36,956 bases of DNA from Bacillus sp. UNC438CL73TsuS30 (GCF_000482325.1 NZ_KI535300.1:100301-137256), one strand, 5' to 3'. Positions 1 through 7,220 are shown, counted from the stretch's first letter. The notes: generated by a model not told the origin, from the sequence alone. Numbers and translations: made by a program.

Positions 1-7
1 TTCAAAT

Positions 8-89
8 TGTCGCCAATGAAGGCGATAGGCGACAAACAGAGGAGCAACTGGGTTTAAACTGTCGCCAATGAAGGCGATAGGCGACAAAC
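8..89. repeat. Two direct copies of a 30-bp hairpin repeat
   Basis: The same 30 bases occur at 8-37 and 60-89, 52 bp apart. Each copy is itself foldable: TGTCGCC pairs with GGCGACA at the far end, or TCGCC pairs with the inner GGCGA across an AATGAA loop. A decayed third start (TTGTCTCC) follows near 108. This is direct reading. It resembles the dispersed hairpin repeats of Bacillaceae intergenic DNA, and its function is unknown. Confidence 0.7.
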
Positions 90-115
90 TTAAAAAAAGA
101 ATTAAAATTGTCTCC

Positions 116-155
116 AAAAAAAGAGGGGGCGGTGAACAAAAGTTCACCGCCTCTT
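116..155 (-). terminator. Rho-independent terminator of the YjcZ-type gene
   Basis: GGCGGTGAAC and GTTCACCGCC form a strong stem with an AAAA loop. On the minus strand it is followed by a run of T. It sits about 25 bases past the stop of the 30-residue gene. Confidence 0.8.
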
Positions 156-179
156 CTTTAACCTATAATCGAATCATCA

Positions 180-272
180 TTAGTACATCATAAAAGATGC
201 GCCAACAATGATTAAGAGGATGAATAGAACAACAATTAACGCAAAGTTGTTGTTGTGGTGTCCGTCTGACAT
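180..272 (-). CDS. YjcZ-family sporulation micro-protein (30 aa)
   Basis: This 30-residue protein has a short polar head (MSDGHHNNN), one hydrophobic segment (FALIVVLFILLIIVGASF) and a tail ending MMY. The segment FALIVVLFILLIIVGA is characteristic of the YjcZ family of tiny sporulation-associated membrane proteins of Bacillaceae. A very good ribosome site (GGAGGTGA, 281-290) precedes the ATG, and a terminator follows the stop. It is monocistronic. The biochemical role of the family is not established. Identification rests on motif recognition, and the gene is below usual ORF-length cutoffs. Confidence 0.85.
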   Translation of the reverse strand: MSDGHHNNNFALIVVLFILLIIVGASFMMY

Positions 273-401
273 AGTAGAATCACCTCCTACTTGTATTCAT
301 TATAATTTATGCTTGTTTTTCTCACGCGTAATGGACAAAGGTTGATTTTTTGAAAAATGTTGAAAAATATCTAACTATGAGGAAAAGGGACTGAAATGAG
401 G

Positions 402-438
402 AAAAATAAAAAACGGATTCAGAACATCTGAATCCGTT
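402..438 (-). terminator. Terminator of the glutaredoxin-TrxR gene
   Basis: AACGGATTCAG and CTGAATCCGTT pair around a short loop. On the minus strand the stem is followed by TTTTTTATTTTT. It lies 14 bases after the stop of the oxidoreductase. Confidence 0.85.
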
Positions 439-452
439 AGTTTTATAAAAAA

Positions 453-1730
453 TCAACTATATTGCGGACGTAGTTTAGTCCGTTTATTTACGTGCTGCTC
501 CGCCCCTAATGCAGCAATCGCGCCATCCGCTGCAGAAATGACCGCTTGTTTGATTGGAGTTCTTCTCGCATCCCCGCCAGCAAAGACACCTTCGGCACTC
601 GTTTGAAGAAGTTCATCAACACTCACATAGCCTTCCTCGTCTCTCATTACTGCGCCTTTTAAGAAATCGGTTCCCGGTTTCATCCCGCCAAGATATAAGA
701 AGACACCATCTACATCCCATACTTGTTCTTCTTTTTTATCATTTAAAATCACAATTTTCTCAACGTTATCCGTTCCAATAATTTCTCTTAAACGATGACT
801 GCGATAGATTTCAACCTTTGGATTGTTTTCAAGCCCTGAAAGGTCTGCATCCCCTTTTAAATTCTCAATTGGAATTAACAATTTGACCGTTTTACAATAT
901 TTTGCAAGTGTTGCAGCCTCATGAATGGCTTCCTCGTTATCTCCAACAACCGCTACAACCTGGTCCTGATAGAAAGCGGCATCGCAAGTTGAACAGTAGC
1001 TGACACCGCGTCCGGTAAATTCCTCTTCTCCCTGTATCTTATTTGATGGAGCCTTTGCACCAACCGCAATAAAGACACTTTTCGCTTGAACCGTTCCCTC
1101 TGCCAATTCAACCTTTTTAATTTCGTTCGTGAAATCCACAGATAATACAGTAGAACGAACAAATTCCGCTCCAAAATCCTTTGCTTGAGCCTGCATTCTT
1201 GTTAAAAGCTCGAGACCAGTCAGTTCTTCACGTACTCCTGGATAGTTCGCGATTTTATGGGTAATAGCTAAGGTTCCCGCCTTAGGTGCCTTATCAATGA
1301 CAAGAGTCTTTAATTTTCCGCGTGCTGCATAAACGGCTGCAGATGCCCCGGCAGGACCTCCTCCGATTGTAACAAAATCATAAACTTCTTCGAGAACTTG
1401 AGGGGTTACAGGTTGAAAAATAGAAGTTTCCTCACCCTTCACTTGTTCCGTAGTAGGTTTTTCCTTGTTGGACGAACCATCAGTATCTTCAGGAATATCT
1501 AGAAGCTTCCTAAACTTTTTCTCTTGAAAACCTAATACAAGCTTGCCATTAATAAAAGTTGCAGGTGTACCAAAAATTTTCCGTTCCTTTAGCTGATCGA
1601 AATACTCTTTATGTATGGAAGCATTCCGTTCTTCGTATTCAATTCCCCAATCCTTTAAAGCAGATTTAACTTTTTCGCAATAAGGGCAGCCAGTACTGCT
1701 GTAAACAATTACTTCTAATTTTTCTGTCAA
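453..1730 (-). CDS. Glutaredoxin-thioredoxin reductase fusion, FAD flavoprotein
   Basis: The start is TTG, placed by AGGAGG seven bases upstream. Residues 1-80 form a glutaredoxin-like domain with the redox motif C15-P-Y-C18 and the cis-Pro region GTPATF. After a linker, residues 115-415 are a thioredoxin-reductase-like flavoprotein: FAD motif GGGPAGASAA near 122, redox disulfide C246-S-T-C249, and the C-terminal FAD motif FAGGDARRTPIKQA. The second nucleotide site is unusual. Where NADPH-dependent enzymes have GxGxxA and HRR, this has VVGDNEEA (about 260-267) and no RR, so NADPH use is doubtful. The role is probably cytosolic thiol-disulfide exchange or peroxide defence, with electrons passed within the fused protein. 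PerR-like sites lie upstream. The fold is certain; the substrate and reductant are inference. Confidence 0.85.
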   Translation of the reverse strand: MTEKLEVIVYSSTGCPYCEKVKSALKDWGIEYEERNASIHKEYFDQLKERKIFGTPATFINGKLVLGFQEKKFRKLLDIPEDTDGSSNKEKPTTEQVKGEETSIFQPVTPQVLEEVYDFVTIGGGPAGASAAVYAARGKLKTLVIDKAPKAGTLAITHKIANYPGVREELTGLELLTRMQAQAKDFGAEFVRSTVLSVDFTNEIKKVELAEGTVQAKSVFIAVGAKAPSNKIQGEEEFTGRGVSYCSTCDAAFYQDQVVAVVGDNEEAIHEAATLAKYCKTVKLLIPIENLKGDADLSGLENNPKVEIYRSHRLREIIGTDNVEKIVILNDKKEEQVWDVDGVFLYLGGMKPGTDFLKGAVMRDEEGYVSVDELLQTSAEGVFAGGDARRTPIKQAVISAADGAIAALGAEQHVNKRTKLRPQYS

Positions 1731-1766
1731 AATTGCAGCCTCCTAAATAAATCCTTTTCTGTTACT

Positions 1767-1821
1767 ATTATAATAATATTAATATTAGTTAAAAGTCAAT
1801 CCTTTTTAATAATTATTATAA
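1767..1821 (-). promoter_or_regulatory. Promoter with two PerR-box-like dyads for the TrxR fusion
   Basis: On the minus strand, TTGACT (1794-1799) can act as -35 with TATTAT (1770-1775, 18-bp spacer) as -10. The dyad at 1807-1821 matches the B. subtilis PerR box TTATAATNATTATAA at 13 of 14 defined positions. A second at 1768-1782 matches 12 of 14 and overlaps the -10. The boxes therefore flank the -35, as expected of operators. The region is very AT-rich, so chance matches are possible. Confidence 0.45.
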
Positions 1822-1832
1822 TTTAAATGAAT

Positions 1833-1867
1833 GCAAAAAACAGAGTCCAATCATCATGCTGGACTCT
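1833..1867 (-). terminator. Terminator of dps
   Basis: AGAGTCCA (1842-1849) pairs with TGGACTCT (1860-1867). On the minus strand it is followed by TTTTTTGC. It ends ten bases past the dps stop. Confidence 0.8.
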
Positions 1868-1876
1868 ATAACAGGT

Positions 1877-2323
1877 TTAAATTGTTTTTCCAAGGAAGGC
1901 TTGAAGCATCCAAATATGTTTTTCTAAGCCGGAGTGGATGGCTAGAAGCATATCGCCGGTCGTTTCATCATTCAATTCCCCGGCTAAGTTCATTCCCTCT
2001 TTTAATTCCCCGGTGATAATGGAGAAATCGTTAATAATGGATTGAACCATGGCCTCAGCGGCTTCGTTGCCGTTTGCTTCTTGGATGGATGAAAGCTCCA
2101 AGCATTCCTTCATGGTTGCGACAGGATTTCCACCAATGGATAAGAGTCGTTCGGCAAGTTCGTCCACGTGAACACCTGCTTCATTATAAAATTCCTCGAA
2201 TTTAGTATGTAACGTAAAAAATTGGTTTCCCTTAACATACCAATGATAATTATGAAGCTTCATGTACAGTACAGACCAATTGGCAATTTGCTTATTTAAT
2301 ACACTCACTAGTTGATTATCCAT
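1877..2323 (-). CDS. dps: Dps-family ferritin-like DNA-protection protein
   Basis: The 148-residue protein has the Dps signature. NYHWYVKG is followed by FFTLHTKFEEFYNE and the VDELAERLLSIGG block, which supply the His, Asp and Glu ligands of the intersubunit ferroxidase site. The length is typical for a Dps/MrgA dodecamer subunit. It should oxidise and store iron using peroxide, protecting DNA in stress or stationary phase. The ATG at 2323 is chosen because GGAGGG stands at 2331-2336. The open frame runs 30 codons further upstream, but that stretch has no ribosome site and no family similarity. The gene is transcribed alone, with its own terminator. No clear PerR box was found at its promoter. 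Confidence 0.92.
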   Translation of the reverse strand: MDNQLVSVLNKQIANWSVLYMKLHNYHWYVKGNQFFTLHTKFEEFYNEAGVHVDELAERLLSIGGNPVATMKECLELSSIQEANGNEAAEAMVQSIINDFSIITGELKEGMNLAGELNDETTGDMLLAIHSGLEKHIWMLQAFLGKTI

Positions 2324-2667
2324 TAATAAACCCTCCTCATTTTCTATTTCTTCTATATTATTTCTAAAAAGGTAGGAAAGATTCCTTTTTGATTGACAGT
2401 TGAATGATGTCAATTTGGTGAAGATTTCCGATTTATGTTACAGGAGCGAAACATCTTGTAAAAAAACATCCTAAACCATCCAATTTAGTAGAGGTCTGGT
2501 AAAAAGTTATCTTTGGTTGATAATTCCATTTGCTGAATAAATGCTTTTATAGCAGTGGCTAAATGAGTTTAATTATACCTTCCACTTTTTGGGTACTGAA
2601 TAAGAATGTTACAACTGATAGCCTTATAGATAGACAAACGAGCGAAATGATTAGGAGGTTTTAAGAT
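2324..2667. other. Intergenic region dps / LysM-SleB hydrolase, with an inverted repeat
   Basis: This divergent intergenic region is AT-rich and holds no convincing ORF. The one clear structure is ATTGACA-N9-TGTCAAT at 2392-2414, a perfect 7-bp inverted repeat about 70 bp upstream of the dps start. It is a plausible operator for dps. No confident promoter was recognised for the rightward hydrolase gene. Confidence 0.4.
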
Positions 2668-3273
2668 ATGAAATTAAATAAACTTAAGAAACTAGTAATT
2701 GCTGCAGGTATGATGGTATCTTTATCAGCATTTACTTTAACAACAAAATCAGAAGCGGCAACAGGAACAGCACATAAAGTACAATATGGTGAAAGCTATT
2801 GGAAAATTGCAAAAGGATTCGGAATACCTGTAAATAGCTTAATGGCAGCAAACCATAATGCGCCTCTTTATGCAGGTGAAACTATAACATTACCATACTC
2901 TTCAATCTCAATGGCTGATAAAGATCTTATGGCAAGACTTGTTCATGCAGAAGCAATTGGAGAACCATATGCGGGAAAAGTGGCAGTCGCTACTGTAATC
3001 CTGAACAGAGTTTCAAGTCCTGATTTTCCAAATTCTATTAGAAAAGTGATTTATCAAATCTCAAAGGGACACTATGCATTCACTCCTGTCCAAGATGGAC
3101 GAATTAATCAACCTGCCGATGCAGCTTCAAAGAGGGCTGTTAATGAAGCTATAGCCTTCAAAGGCCAAGGAAATGGCTCACTATTTTTCTACAATCCAAG
3201 AACAGCTCAAAGTAAATGGATTTTCTCACGACCGGTTACGGTTACAATCGGAAATCATCGATTTGCAAAATAG
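2668..3273 (+). CDS. Secreted cell wall hydrolase, LysM plus SleB-type Hydrolase_2 domain
   Basis: A signal peptide (basic start MKLNKLKKL, hydrophobic core, likely cleavage after SEA near 30) is followed by one LysM repeat (about 35-77, HKVQYGESYWKIAKGFGI). Next comes a Hydrolase_2 domain (about 85-200) of the SleB/CwlJ/YkvT type. The HAEAIGEPY segment carries the conserved Glu, followed by GKVAVATVILNR and the C-terminal FFYNPRTAQSKW. Such enzymes cleave spore cortex or vegetative peptidoglycan outside the membrane. AGGAGG lies before the ATG, and a strong terminator follows. The LysM-Hydrolase_2 order matches other Bacillus spore-cortex hydrolases. Whether it acts in germination or in growth cannot be told from sequence. 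Confidence 0.88.
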   Translation: MKLNKLKKLVIAAGMMVSLSAFTLTTKSEAATGTAHKVQYGESYWKIAKGFGIPVNSLMAANHNAPLYAGETITLPYSSISMADKDLMARLVHAEAIGEPYAGKVAVATVILNRVSSPDFPNSIRKVIYQISKGHYAFTPVQDGRINQPADAASKRAVNEAIAFKGQGNGSLFFYNPRTAQSKWIFSRPVTVTIGNHRFAK

Positions 3274-3325
3274 GTGCCTGGCACCACCCGAATTTTCTTG
3301 TTTCACATAATTGTTTCACATCCAT

Positions 3326-3367
3326 AAAAAGCAGTGGATTCCGTATTTTGGAATGCCACTGCTTTTT
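3326..3367 (+). terminator. Terminator after the cell wall hydrolase
   Basis: AAAAAGCAGTGG pairs with CCACTGCTTTTT; an inner TTCC/GGAA extends the stem past a small mismatch. The stem is flanked by A and T runs, so it may work in both directions. Confidence 0.8.
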
Positions 3368-3446
3368 AGTATCTTTAATTAGTGAAGAAAGTACTCCAAG
3401 AATGTCGAAATTTCTGGTGACAAATTTTATTTACTATGGAATAATG

Positions 3447-3462
3447 TATGCATGAATGCATA
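3447..3462 (+). promoter_or_regulatory. Candidate enhancer-binding site (UAS) of puuP
   Basis: TATGCA-TGAA-TGCATA is a perfect dyad whose centre lies about 94 bp upstream of the -24 GG of the puuP promoter. The same dyad occurs at the same distance before the glutamate dehydrogenase gene, which supports a shared activator. Confidence 0.6.
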
Positions 3463-3546
3463 ATTCTGAAAATTGTTAATTAACTGCACCAATAGAACTA
3501 ACTACCGATAGTAAGTATTTTTTCTTCTATTATGAGAGTGGAAAGA

Positions 3547-3563
3547 TTGGCATAAAAATTGCA
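3547..3563 (+). promoter_or_regulatory. Sigma-54 (-24/-12) promoter of puuP
   Basis: TTGGCAT-N5-TTGCA fits the SigL/RpoN consensus, with exactly 10 bases between the GG and GC dinucleotides. It lies 116 bases before the GTG start of the importer. Confidence 0.88.
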
Positions 3564-3678
3564 CTTAAGTATATTGAACTTTCTAAAAGCAAAGGGGGAG
3601 TGGAAAATTAGTGAAAATCAAAAGGGGCATTTACCTATTGAAAGCGGTTTAATTATTTAATTTTTGGGGGAATGATAT

Positions 3679-5019
3679 GTGGAAAATACTGTACATTTAA
3701 AAAGGTCGCTCAAGTTATGGCAGATTGTCGTTATGGGGCTCTCTTATATGGCTCCCATGGCTGTTTTTGACACCTTTGGAATTGTATCTGGGGAAACAAA
3801 TGGGCATGTTCCAACAGCTTATATCATTGCATTACTTGGAATGCTATTTACAGCGATAAGTTACGGAAAACTCGTTCGGGTTTTTCCAGAAGCTGGGTCG
3901 GCTTATACGTACACACAAAAAGCAATTAACAGCCACTTGGGATTTCTTGTAGGCTGGTCATCTCTGCTGGATTACTTGTTCTTGCCCATGGTCAATGCAC
4001 TATTAACAAAACTTTATTTAAATTCTTTATTCCCTTCCGTTCCTGATTTCATTTGGGTATTGATTTTTGTAGGAATCGTTACATTCTTAAACTTGCGAAG
4101 TGTTAATATTCTTGCAAATTTCAATGCATTTTTTGTATTTGTTCAAATAGCAATAATTATTGTATTTATCGTCCTTGTTATAATTGGATTGCATCATGGT
4201 GAGGGTCAGGGGACTGTATTCAATTTACAGCCATTTTTTAAAGAAGGAATGAATGCCTCCCTTCTAGTTACCGGCGCAACAATTCTTTGCTTTTCTTTTT
4301 TGGGATTTGATGCGGTTACGACTCTTTCTGAGGAAACACCGGATCCGAAAAAAACAATCCCCAAAGCCATTTTGCTTACTGCATTATGTGGTGGCATTAT
4401 CTTTGTTATTACTTCCTTTTTTATTCAATTATTTTTCCCAGACATTTCAAGGTTCAAAAATCCGGATGCAGCACTTCCAGAAATTGCCCTTTTTGTTGGT
4501 GGGAAACTGTTCCAATCAATTTTCTTGTGCACTACTCTTGTAAATACTCTCGCTTCCGGCCTTGCATCTCAAGCTAGTATTTCACGGTTATTATACGTAA
4601 TGGGGCGTGACAATGTATTTCCTGAAAAGTGGTTTGGATATATTCATCCAAAATATAGGACACCGGTCTTTAACGTGATCCTGGTAGGAGTGATTTCTCT
4701 TTCAGCTTGGTTCTTTGATTTAGTAACAGCTACTTCTTTAATTAACTTTGGTGCGTTAATGGCCTTTACATTTGTTAACCTTTCCGTCATAAGTCATTAT
4801 GCATTCCGGAAAAAAATGCATCGAACGCCGAAAGGATTTTTCAATTATGTAATCATGCCATTAATCGGAGCCGGGGCGGTTGGGGTTCTCTGGTTCAACC
4901 TTGAAGCAAGCTCCCTGATTATGGGATTAGCGTGGTTTGCCATTGGGTTTACGTATCTACTCTATTTAACCAAAGCTTTCCGTACTGCTCCTCCGCAATT
5001 TAAGGCCGAAGAAGCCTAA
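3679..5019 (+). CDS. puuP: Putrescine importer, APC-superfamily permease
   Basis: The 446-residue polytopic protein has about 12 hydrophobic segments. The blocks LWQIVVMGLSYMAP, VFDTFGIVSG, FPEAGSAYTYTQK, GWSSLLDYLFLPM, TTLSEETPDPKKTIPKAI and RLLYVMGRDNVFPE run in parallel with E. coli PuuP as I remember it, along the whole length. It should bring putrescine into the cell by proton symport. The start is GTG, set by GGGGG eight bases before; nearby ATGs are out of frame. It has its own sigma-54 promoter and terminator, so it is a monocistronic member of the regulon. Downstream genes encode putrescine breakdown, which supports the substrate. Transport of a related amine is the main alternative. 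Confidence 0.9.
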   Translation: MENTVHLKRSLKLWQIVVMGLSYMAPMAVFDTFGIVSGETNGHVPTAYIIALLGMLFTAISYGKLVRVFPEAGSAYTYTQKAINSHLGFLVGWSSLLDYLFLPMVNALLTKLYLNSLFPSVPDFIWVLIFVGIVTFLNLRSVNILANFNAFFVFVQIAIIIVFIVLVIIGLHHGEGQGTVFNLQPFFKEGMNASLLVTGATILCFSFLGFDAVTTLSEETPDPKKTIPKAILLTALCGGIIFVITSFFIQLFFPDISRFKNPDAALPEIALFVGGKLFQSIFLCTTLVNTLASGLASQASISRLLYVMGRDNVFPEKWFGYIHPKYRTPVFNVILVGVISLSAWFFDLVTATSLINFGALMAFTFVNLSVISHYAFRKKMHRTPKGFFNYVIMPLIGAGAVGVLWFNLEASSLIMGLAWFAIGFTYLLYLTKAFRTAPPQFKAEEA

Positions 5020-5034
5020 TATATATGGTAGTTG

Positions 5035-5069
5035 AAAACGCATTCTAGCCAGTTAGAATGCGTTTTTTT
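5035..5069 (+). terminator. Terminator of puuP
   Basis: AAAACGCATTCTA and TAGAATGCGTTTT form a 13-bp stem, followed by seven T in all. Confidence 0.9.
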
Positions 5070-5084
5070 ATTTTTCTAAAAAAA

Positions 5085-5102
5085 TTATGCAATTTTGCAT
5101 AA
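5085..5102 (+). promoter_or_regulatory. Candidate enhancer-binding site (UAS) of the glutamate dehydrogenase operon
   Basis: TTATGCA-ATTT-TGCATAA is a perfect 7+7 dyad centred about 94 bp upstream of the -24 GG at 5187. A second looser dyad, CATAG-CTG-CTATG, lies at 5135-5147. The first is the best example of the motif in the window. Confidence 0.65.
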
Positions 5103-5184
5103 CTCCAATCATTTTTTCATAATTCTTAAAAGGGCATAGCTGCTATGTATTAAAAAAACTCAGTAAAATAGCGGTTTTTTCAAG

Positions 5185-5201
5185 TTGGCACGGAAATTGC
5201 T
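5185..5201 (+). promoter_or_regulatory. Sigma-54 (-24/-12) promoter of the glutamate dehydrogenase operon
   Basis: TTGGCAC-N5-TTGCT has the invariant GG and GC with 10 bases between them. It lies 37 bases before the ATG. The operon probably runs through the two small genes to the terminator at 7113. Confidence 0.9.
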
Positions 5202-5237
5202 AATACCTTTAATAAGAATAAAAAATGAGGTGTTAAA

Positions 5238-6521
5238 ATGACAGTCAGTACACAGAAAAATGATACAAATTTAAAGGAACAGGATAATTCGCTTAATGAA
5301 TTTCAAGAAACCTTAAAGGAAGCGGCAAGTATTCTAAATTATCCTTCCCAAGTTTTTGAATTCTTAAGTAGACCAATGCGATTTTTAGAAGTTAGTATTC
5401 CAATAACCATGGACAATGGCCAAACGAGGATATTCCAAGGATACCGAGCTCAGCATAATGATGCACCTGGACCAACTAAAGGTGGGATTCGTTTTCATCC
5501 GGATGTTACCCCTGAGGAAGTAAAGGCATTGGCTGGATGGATGAGTTTGAAATGTGGAATAACCGATCTTCCATATGGAGGGGCAAAAGGTGGAATTATT
5601 TGCGACCCGCGTGAAATGAGTTTAAATGAGTTGGAAAAATTGAGCCGCGGCTATGTAAGAGCAGTAAGTCAAATTGTCGGACCAACAAAAGATATTCCGG
5701 CACCTGATATGTATACAAACTCTCAAATTATGGCCTGGATGCTGGACGAATATGACCATATCCGTGAATTTGACTCACCAGGATTTATTACCGGTAAGCC
5801 GATTGCCTTAGGCGGGTCCAAAGGCCGTGAAACAGCTACCTCTAAAGGTGTTTTATACACTTTACAAATGGTAAGTGAATTAAAAAGTATGCCATTAAAA
5901 GATATGCGCGTAATTATTCAAGGTTTTGGTAATGTCGGAAGCTATCTAGCTAACTATTTATATGAATTGGGAGCAAAGGTAATCGGGATTGGAGACCTGC
6001 TTGGCGGGGTATATGATGAGAATGGTTTAGATATCCCTAACTTAATTGACAGCCGGGATTCATTTGGAATCGTCAGCAACCGTTTTAATCAAGCGATTAC
6101 AAACCAAGAATTATTAGAAAAAGAGTGCGATGTTTTAATACCGGCAGCGATTTCTGGTGTAATTAATAAACAAAATGCTCACAAGATTAATTGTAGTATT
6201 GTCATTGAAGCAGCGAACGGACCGACTACAAAAGAAGCGTTGAACATTCTTGATGATCGGGATATTCTTGTTGTTCCTGATATCCTTGCAAATTCCGGCG
6301 GGGTTATTGTTTCCTATTTTGAATGGTGCCAAAACAATCAAGGTTACTACTGGAAAGAGGAAGAGGTTGACAGCCGCCTTAAGGAGAAAATCACCGATAG
6401 TTTTAAAAATGTATATAACACCTCAAAAAGATACAACGTCAATATGAAAATAGCTGCCTATATAGAAGGAATTCAACGATTAGCAGAGGCTTCAAGATTA
6501 AGAGGCTGGCTTAAATATTAA
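5238..6521 (+). CDS. gudB: NAD-type glutamate dehydrogenase (RocG/GudB family)
   Basis: At 427 residues this is a hexameric-class glutamate dehydrogenase. It has the substrate-binding PGPTKGGIRFHP, the catalytic lysine loop PYGGAKGGI, PAPDMYTN, and the Rossmann motif GFGNVG of the nucleotide domain. It interconverts glutamate and 2-oxoglutarate plus ammonium in the cytosol; the Bacillus orthologues act in the catabolic direction with NAD. The ATG follows GAGG. In this setting it would recycle the glutamate made by the two aminotransferases downstream. Control by sigma-54 recalls rocG of B. subtilis, which depends on SigL and RocR. The rocG and gudB names cannot be separated by sequence alone, so the symbol is a family label. 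Confidence 0.92.
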   Translation: MTVSTQKNDTNLKEQDNSLNEFQETLKEAASILNYPSQVFEFLSRPMRFLEVSIPITMDNGQTRIFQGYRAQHNDAPGPTKGGIRFHPDVTPEEVKALAGWMSLKCGITDLPYGGAKGGIICDPREMSLNELEKLSRGYVRAVSQIVGPTKDIPAPDMYTNSQIMAWMLDEYDHIREFDSPGFITGKPIALGGSKGRETATSKGVLYTLQMVSELKSMPLKDMRVIIQGFGNVGSYLANYLYELGAKVIGIGDLLGGVYDENGLDIPNLIDSRDSFGIVSNRFNQAITNQELLEKECDVLIPAAISGVINKQNAHKINCSIVIEAANGPTTKEALNILDDRDILVVPDILANSGGVIVSYFEWCQNNQGYYWKEEEVDSRLKEKITDSFKNVYNTSKRYNVNMKIAAYIEGIQRLAEASRLRGWLKY

Positions 6522-6544
6522 AAAATAAAAGGGGGATTTTTTGA

Positions 6545-6841
6545 ATGAAATTAGAATTCTTATCTGAACAAAAAGAACAGCAGCTTCTCCACTATTTTTG
6601 TATTATTTCCAATAACCACCGTTACGATTTAACGATTGGTTATTCCGAGCATTTTTTCGGAAAAGCAATGGTCACTTCTTTGCAGACTGGAAACATGGTA
6701 TTACTTTGCCAGGAAGATACCCCTAACGATGAATTTTGGGCATACAAATTAGGAATTGAACAGGAAGACATTCCTGAATTCTATGAATTTTTTGATCTAG
6801 TTTTACACACGCAATCTTTTCAGGAGCAATATGAACATTAG
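6545..6841 (+). CDS. Small uncharacterised protein, DUF3055/SAV0927-like
   Basis: This 98-residue soluble acidic protein starts 23 bases after the dehydrogenase stop behind GGGGG, so it is almost certainly in the same transcript. The pattern HRYDLTIGYSEHFFGKAMVTSLQTGN, then a polar stretch and an acidic helix (EDIPEFYEFFDLVL), resembles the DUF3055 (SAV0927-like) family. I recognise this from pattern only, and no function is established for that family. No catalytic motif is visible; two cysteines, C19 and C59, are present. Its place in a sigma-54 glutamate dehydrogenase operon suggests a role in modulating the enzyme or sensing a metabolite, which is inference. Confidence 0.75.
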   Translation: MKLEFLSEQKEQQLLHYFCIISNNHRYDLTIGYSEHFFGKAMVTSLQTGNMVLLCQEDTPNDEFWAYKLGIEQEDIPEFYEFFDLVLHTQSFQEQYEH

Positions 6842-6854
6842 GAGGTTAGAAAGC

Positions 6855-7103
6855 ATGGATTTTGATGTGGTTCTTAGCCCTGTTTATGGAAAAATTGAAA
6901 AAGTCTCCATAAAGAGAGAATCCAGAATTTATGAGTGGGAACCATTATTTACAATCAAAACTGCAGATGGTATCGTCGAAACGATTCAAACGGGAATAAG
7001 CGGAGAAATTCATTCATTGGAGGTTCAAGAAGGGGATCAAGTCATTCCCGGAATGGTCCTGGCATATGTTAAAGAAGATTTGTTCGTTACGGGAAGCGAC
7101 TAA
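6855..7103 (+). CDS. Stand-alone biotinyl/lipoyl-like barrel-sandwich protein lacking the carrier lysine
   Basis: The 82-residue protein begins at the ATG preceded by AGGAGG (6840-6845); an in-frame ATG eight codons earlier lies inside the previous gene and has no ribosome site. The sequence SPVYGKIEKVSIKRESRIYEWEPLFTI, then SGEIHSLEVQEGDQVIPGMVLAYV, is the two-half barrel of biotin/lipoyl attachment domains. In the hairpin where BCCP has MKM and lipoyl domains have DKA, this protein reads ETIQTG, with no lysine, so it should not carry biotin or lipoate. It is the third gene of the dehydrogenase operon and is followed by a terminator. It may be a binding or scaffold protein for an enzyme. The fold assignment is good; the function is unknown. 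Confidence 0.75.
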   Translation: MDFDVVLSPVYGKIEKVSIKRESRIYEWEPLFTIKTADGIVETIQTGISGEIHSLEVQEGDQVIPGMVLAYVKEDLFVTGSD

Positions 7104-7112
7104 CTTTTTAAA

Positions 7113-7143
7113 AAAAGGAAGATGGAGATGACATCTTCCTTTT
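7113..7143 (+). terminator. Terminator of the glutamate dehydrogenase operon
   Basis: AAAAGGAAGATG and CATCTTCCTTTT pair around a 7-base loop, and a T-rich stretch follows. This closes the three-gene operon. Confidence 0.85.
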
Positions 7144-7220
7144 AAGCATTTTTTTCTATTTGAAATTTTCTGTATTACGTGTAGTATAAGATTGACAAGG
7201 CTTTAAGGGGGATGTAATAG

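Noticed and set aside
8..89. Possible CRISPR array start
   Set aside because: Only two full repeat copies with one 22-bp gap, each copy itself a hairpin, and no cas genes nearby.
2324..2413. 30-residue N-terminal extension of Dps
   Set aside because: No ribosome site for the upstream ATG, a perfect one for the internal ATG, and no family similarity in the extension.
4206..4577. Small frames on both strands inside puuP
   Set aside because: They lie wholly within a well recognised permease gene, lack ribosome sites and resemble no family.
6831..6854. Upstream ATG start for the lipoyl-like protein
   Set aside because: It lies inside the preceding gene with no ribosome site, while the ATG at 6855 has AGGAGG at good spacing.
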